From: Thermoplasmata archaeon
Lineage (GTDB): Archaea; Thermoplasmatota; E2; DHVEG-1
Reading direction: 5' to 3'
Length of the DNA: 9,080 nucleotides
NCBI GenBank assembly: GCA_003649845.1
Contig: QMTB01000048.1
Span: 1-9,080, forward strand
The stretch's first letter is position 1; every line of letters begins with the position of its first letter. The notes beneath the pieces are model-generated. The model was not told the DNA's origin. It saw nothing but the letters and a program-made list of their open reading frames with translations, and did not search any database. The translations under genes and the position numbers were made by a program. Positions 6,621 to 9,080 of the stretch are shown here, one piece after another.

Positions 6621-7139
6621 ATGGAGGTTAAAGAAGCTATACATAAGAGAAGAAGTATACGTAGATATAGAGGAGATAAAATAAGTTTGAAATTAATATA
6701 TAATTTATTAAAAGAAGCTAATCTAGCTCCATCTGCAGGTAACCTACAAGCTAGAGATTTTATAATAGTTGATGATAATGATCTAAAATATAAACTCGCT
6801 GAAGCAGCATACAATCAAAATTTTATTACAGAGGCTCCTATAATAATTGTGGTTTGTGCTAATTTTAATAGAATAAAACCTTATGGTAGACGAGGTTTTG
6901 AATTATACTGTCTACAAGATTCAGCTGCAGCAATTGATCATATACTTCTATTAGCTATAGATCAAGGACTTGGAACATGTTGGATTGGAGCTTTCAATGA
7001 AAATATGGTTTCTCAGATTCTAGGTTTACCAGAGTATATTAGACCAATTGCTTTGATACCCATTGGTCATCCAGCTGAAAAACCAGAGCCACCACCTAGA
7101 ATTCCAATAGAACAGTTGATACATCATAATCACTGGTAA
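6621..7139 (+). CDS. Nitroreductase-family FMN oxidoreductase
   Basis: A cytosolic flavoprotein of the nitroreductase fold, expected to bind FMN, act as a dimer and reduce substrates with NAD(P)H. The 172 aa are typical of compact archaeal members. Seen: RRSIRRY (10-16, FMN phosphate contact), LAPSAGNLQ (35-43), DSAAAIDHILLLAIDQGLGTC leading into WIGAF (100-125), and IPIGHPAE (146-153), all in family order. The start at 6621 has GGGAG 7 nt upstream and begins directly with the conserved helix MEVKEAIHKRRS. It is divergent from the radical SAM gene and has no same-strand partner. The natural substrate cannot be read from the sequence; the family includes quinone, flavin and nitroaromatic reductases and some cofactor-related enzymes. 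Confidence 0.93.
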   Translation: MEVKEAIHKRRSIRRYRGDKISLKLIYNLLKEANLAPSAGNLQARDFIIVDDNDLKYKLAEAAYNQNFITEAPIIIVVCANFNRIKPYGRRGFELYCLQDSAAAIDHILLLAIDQGLGTCWIGAFNENMVSQILGLPEYIRPIALIPIGHPAEKPEPPPRIPIEQLIHHNHW

Positions 7140-7146
7140 AAATTAT

Positions 7147-7212
7147 ATGGCAGAAATGCCAGCTGAAGAGGAAGGGATGCACCCTTTGCTGGCAATTCCC
7201 CCGTAACTCTTC
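7147..7212 (+). ncRNA. Candidate structured RNA (pseudoknot-like), unassigned
   Basis: By eye, 7157-7163 (TGCCAGC) pairs perfectly with 7188-7194 (GCTGGCA), enclosing AAGGG (7172-7176) paired with CCCTT (7182-7186) around an ATGCA loop. GAAGAG (7165-7170), in the internal loop, is also perfectly complementary to CTCTTC (7207-7212), which crosses the first stem as a pseudoknot. GGCA-GAAA-TGCC (7149-7160) is a competing tetraloop hairpin. I match it to no known riboswitch or guide class. The strand is uncertain: the complement folds equally well and on the minus strand is followed by TTTTT near 7145. It could instead be part of a decayed gene. Confidence 0.3.
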
Positions 7213-7387
7213 GTCTTTCTAAAGATAGAATAGAAGCTGATAGTTTATATAGTTGGATAGTAGAGGTAGTTGAAAGTATTATGATCATAATAGGATTATA
7301 AATCGGCAAAGAGAATATAAAATAGATATTGATCTTCAATGGAAATATTCTATATACTCATTTAAAATATGGAGATATAAATTATGA
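7147..7387 (+). pseudogene. Possible frameshifted gene relic, family unknown
   Basis: An ATG at 7147 opens MAEMPAEEEG. One base shift near 7174 continues into DAPFAGNSPVTLRLSKDR and EADSLYSWIVEVVES in a frame open from 7167 to 7298. A second shift near 7274 leads into a frame open to 7387 containing YYDHNRIINRQREYKIDIDL. The joined product would be about 80 residues. Codon use (AGA, ATA, GAA) resembles the neighbours, but in AT-rich DNA open runs of 35-45 codons can be chance. No ribosome site precedes the ATG. I recognise no family, so this is a weak candidate. Confidence 0.25.
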
Positions 7388-7439
7388 TTCTTTTTGCCAG
7401 GAGATCTGATGTTAAAACTATTTCATCGATTTTTTTTAT

Positions 7440-8864
7440 TTACGAGGAGATAATTGAGGTTGGAAGAGTTATTATAAACGTGCTACCTTCACCTGGGAAA
7501 CTCTCTACATGTATACTACCATTATGTTTTTCAACTATCTCTTTGCATATATATAATCCTAATCCAGTTCCCTCTGCTATTCTTTTTTCTTTCATATCAA
7601 CTTGATAGAATTTTTTGAATATATTATTTAACTCTCCTTTTGGTATACCTATACCAGTGTCTCTTACATATATTTCGATGTTATTCTTATTTTTTTTAGC
7701 TGATAATGTTATAGATCCTCTATCAGTGAATTTAATAGCATTTGTTATAAGATTTTTAAATACCTGAGATAATCTATCTGGATCTCCTATAATAGATGGT
7801 AGATCTTCTGGGATTTCTACAATAAAATCTAATTGTTTATCCTCTATACTCTGTTTTACATCCTCCACTATCTCTTTTAGGAGATTTGCTATAGAAATTT
7901 GTTTCATATTAAATCGCATAGTGTCACTTTCAAGTCTAGCGATATCTAGTATATCATTTATCAACAATAGAAGACGTTCTGCATTCCTAAGACTAATCTT
8001 AGCCCAATTTTTAATCCTCTCAGAAGCTTCTTCATCTGATATAATAAGTTCAAGATAACCTTTTACTGGAGTAATAGGTGATTTGAGTTCATGAGCAGCT
8101 ATATTCATAAACTCGGTTTTCAATTTCTCAGATTTCCTCAGTTCTTCTTCTAGTTTCTTTCTATCCCTTAAATCATGAAGAGAGCATATCATATAGGAAA
8201 ATTTTTCATCTTCTATAAAAGGAGATAAACTTAATTCCACTGGTATAATCTCTCTGTTTCTATGTAGAAGCTCAATCTCTATATTTGTAATCTGCTTTTT
8301 CTCACTTCTAGCTTCTAGGAATACCTCCTGGAAGATATATATAGATTCATCTGATAGTATTGTTCGAAATAATTTCCCCTTTAGATATTCATATCCTACA
8401 AGAGATCTAAAAGAGGGGTTTGCATATGCTATTTCTCCCATAGGGTTTATAATTATTATACCTTCGGCTGAAAGCTCGATGATTCTCTGATATTTCCTCT
8501 CAACATCCGATGGTTTAGATAGGTTTTTTCTTATAGCTATAAGATATATATTACTATCAGTTGGAGTGATACTACACTCTATCTCCTCTCCATTTGAAGC
8601 AATTTTACATGGAAACATTTTTTGATCTTGCATTGAAATCCTTGGAAGAGATGTTTCAATATAATCCCATAGTTTCTTTCCGATAGCCTCATCTGCTGAT
8701 AAATCTAATAAATTAACAGCTGCAGGATTCATATAGATGATCTTCCAATCTAAATCTACAGCTATAATACCGTCAGAGATTGTTTTTATTAGAATAGATG
8801 ATATAGTATTTTCATAATTGGAACTCGAGGAATTCTCTTTTACAATAGATGAACCAATATTCAT
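7440..8864 (-). CDS. Cytosolic sensor histidine kinase with two PAS domains
   Basis: A 474-aa sensor kinase that should autophosphorylate on His and pass phosphate to a response regulator. There is no signal peptide or membrane segment, so it senses an internal cue. PAS1 spans about 20-113 (SDGIIAVDLDWKIIYMNPAA), PAS2 about 122-233 (AEGIIIINPMGEIAYANPSF). A short helical linker (RDRKKLEEELRKSEKLK) leads to the HisKA domain with His258 in AAHELKSPITP. The ATP-binding domain is complete: N box NLITNAIKF (371-379), G1 DTGIGI (402-407), F box FKKFYQ, G2 EGTGLGLYI (431-439). No receiver domain is fused and no regulator gene adjoins, so it is an orphan here. Start supported by GGGAG at 8877-8873, 8 nt before the ATG. 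Ligand or cofactor of the PAS domains unknown. Confidence 0.94.
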   Translation of the reverse strand: MNIGSSIVKENSSSSNYENTISSILIKTISDGIIAVDLDWKIIYMNPAAVNLLDLSADEAIGKKLWDYIETSLPRISMQDQKMFPCKIASNGEEIECSITPTDSNIYLIAIRKNLSKPSDVERKYQRIIELSAEGIIIINPMGEIAYANPSFRSLVGYEYLKGKLFRTILSDESIYIFQEVFLEARSEKKQITNIEIELLHRNREIIPVELSLSPFIEDEKFSYMICSLHDLRDRKKLEEELRKSEKLKTEFMNIAAHELKSPITPVKGYLELIISDEEASERIKNWAKISLRNAERLLLLINDILDIARLESDTMRFNMKQISIANLLKEIVEDVKQSIEDKQLDFIVEIPEDLPSIIGDPDRLSQVFKNLITNAIKFTDRGSITLSAKKNKNNIEIYVRDTGIGIPKGELNNIFKKFYQVDMKEKRIAEGTGLGLYICKEIVEKHNGSIHVESFPGEGSTFIITLPTSIISS

Positions 8865-9080
8865 AGATATATCTCCCTGTTATTTACATCCCATCTAATT
8901 TTAGAGATTAGAACAGAGGTATATTAAGATTGTTTTTTTGTAATGTCAGTCATAATTGTAGCAATATATGAGGTAGATAGGATAGCTCTTATCTATAATT
9001 CATAAGGTTATGTAGATATCAATTGAAAATTTCCTTTGAATTGATTATATGATAAATATTTCTAATTTCTAGTTGTATAG
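8865..9080. promoter_or_regulatory. Upstream region of the kinase gene; otherwise no gene seen
   Basis: The 216 bp hold the kinase leader with GGGAG and a weak TATA-like CTTAATATACC on the minus strand near 8917-8928, which would place a start near 8895. A T7 run (about 8932-8938) reads on the plus strand. A 20-codon plus frame at 8943-9005 lacks a ribosome site. The remainder to the window edge is AT-rich and I recognise nothing in it. Confidence 0.35.

Larger units (their letters stand above)
7140..7439. other. Gene-free gap with GC-rich foldable block and broken reading frames
   Basis: The 300 bp between the convergent nitroreductase and kinase genes contain no intact gene that I recognise. 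7147-7212 is much richer in G+C than the surroundings and can form interlocking stems (described separately). From 7147 to 7387 three successive open stretches in different frames look protein-like and may be a frameshifted relic. TTTATATA on the plus strand (7237-7244) is a good archaeal TATA box without an evident gene behind it. GGAGAT at 7371-7376 precedes an ATG at 7384 that runs antisense into the kinase gene. A T8 run at 7430-7437 could end plus-strand transcripts. Confidence 0.6.

Noticed and set aside
7157..7194. Hairpin as rho-independent-like terminator for the nitroreductase gene
   Set aside because: It is not followed by a U tract on the plus strand; archaeal termination depends on U tracts more than on hairpins.
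7130..7339. 69-codon minus-strand frame in the nitroreductase/kinase gap
   Set aside because: Hydrophobic low-complexity start typical of AT-rich noise, overlaps the nitroreductase end, no ribosome site, and is antisense to the more protein-like plus frames.
8943..9005. 20-codon plus frame starting MSVIIVAIYE
   Set aside because: Too short, no ribosome site, no recognisable similarity, and it lies in the kinase upstream region.
1..9080. CRISPR array, insertion sequence or phage genes
   Set aside because: No spaced direct repeats, no transposase or integrase motifs and no terminal inverted repeats were seen in the window.

Overview
The window looks like a chromosomal piece of an AT-rich archaeon (by eye about one third G+C). 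Archaeal marks are a tRNA-Trp(CCA) with an intron in the anticodon loop and no encoded CCA, a tiny ribosomal protein eL41 gene, TTTATATA-type TATA boxes, and GGAG/GAGG/AGGTGA Shine-Dalgarno sequences. A secreted gingipain-type (C25) peptidase with a C-terminal Ig-like domain, beside amino-acid catabolism genes, fits protein-degrading Thermoplasmatota such as marine benthic group D. That lineage call is inference; the archaeal call is firm.

Layout: (1) 19-2205 (-) secreted C25 peptidase; (2) 2206-2322 divergent promoter region; (3) 2323-5131 (+) gcvPA-gcvPB, the two-subunit glycine decarboxylase; (4) 5132-5153 A/T tract shared by two convergent genes; (5) 5142-5369 (-) two-helix membrane protein of unknown function; (6) 5431-5571 (-) tRNA-Trp with a 68-nt intron; (7) 5574-5675 (-) eL41, ending 2 nt before the tRNA; (8) 5822-6544 (-) radical SAM protein; (9) 6621-7139 (+) nitroreductase-family flavoprotein; (10) 7140-7439 no intact gene, but a GC-rich foldable block and broken open frames; (11) 7440-8864 (-) cytosolic two-PAS histidine kinase; (12) 8865-9080 kinase promoter region and no recognisable gene.

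The standout is the tRNA-Trp intron. It reads as a complete box C/D 2'-O-methylation guide RNA with C, D', C' and D boxes and two 12-nt guides. By the N+5 rule the D guide selects C34 (wobble base) and the D' guide selects C39 of the same tRNA. This is the arrangement known from the tRNA-Trp introns of Haloferax and Pyrococcus. Here the terminal boxes are non-canonical (C = AUGAUUA, D = AUGA), but in a compensatory way: the usual G-C pair of the kink-turn is replaced by U-A. A second candidate for structured RNA or gene decay lies at 7147-7387.

Functionally, the peptidase and the glycine decarboxylase P-protein sit back to back and suggest peptide uptake and glycine oxidation. The eL41/tRNA-Trp pair is a translation unit. 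The radical SAM gene, nitroreductase and kinase show no clear functional link to each other.
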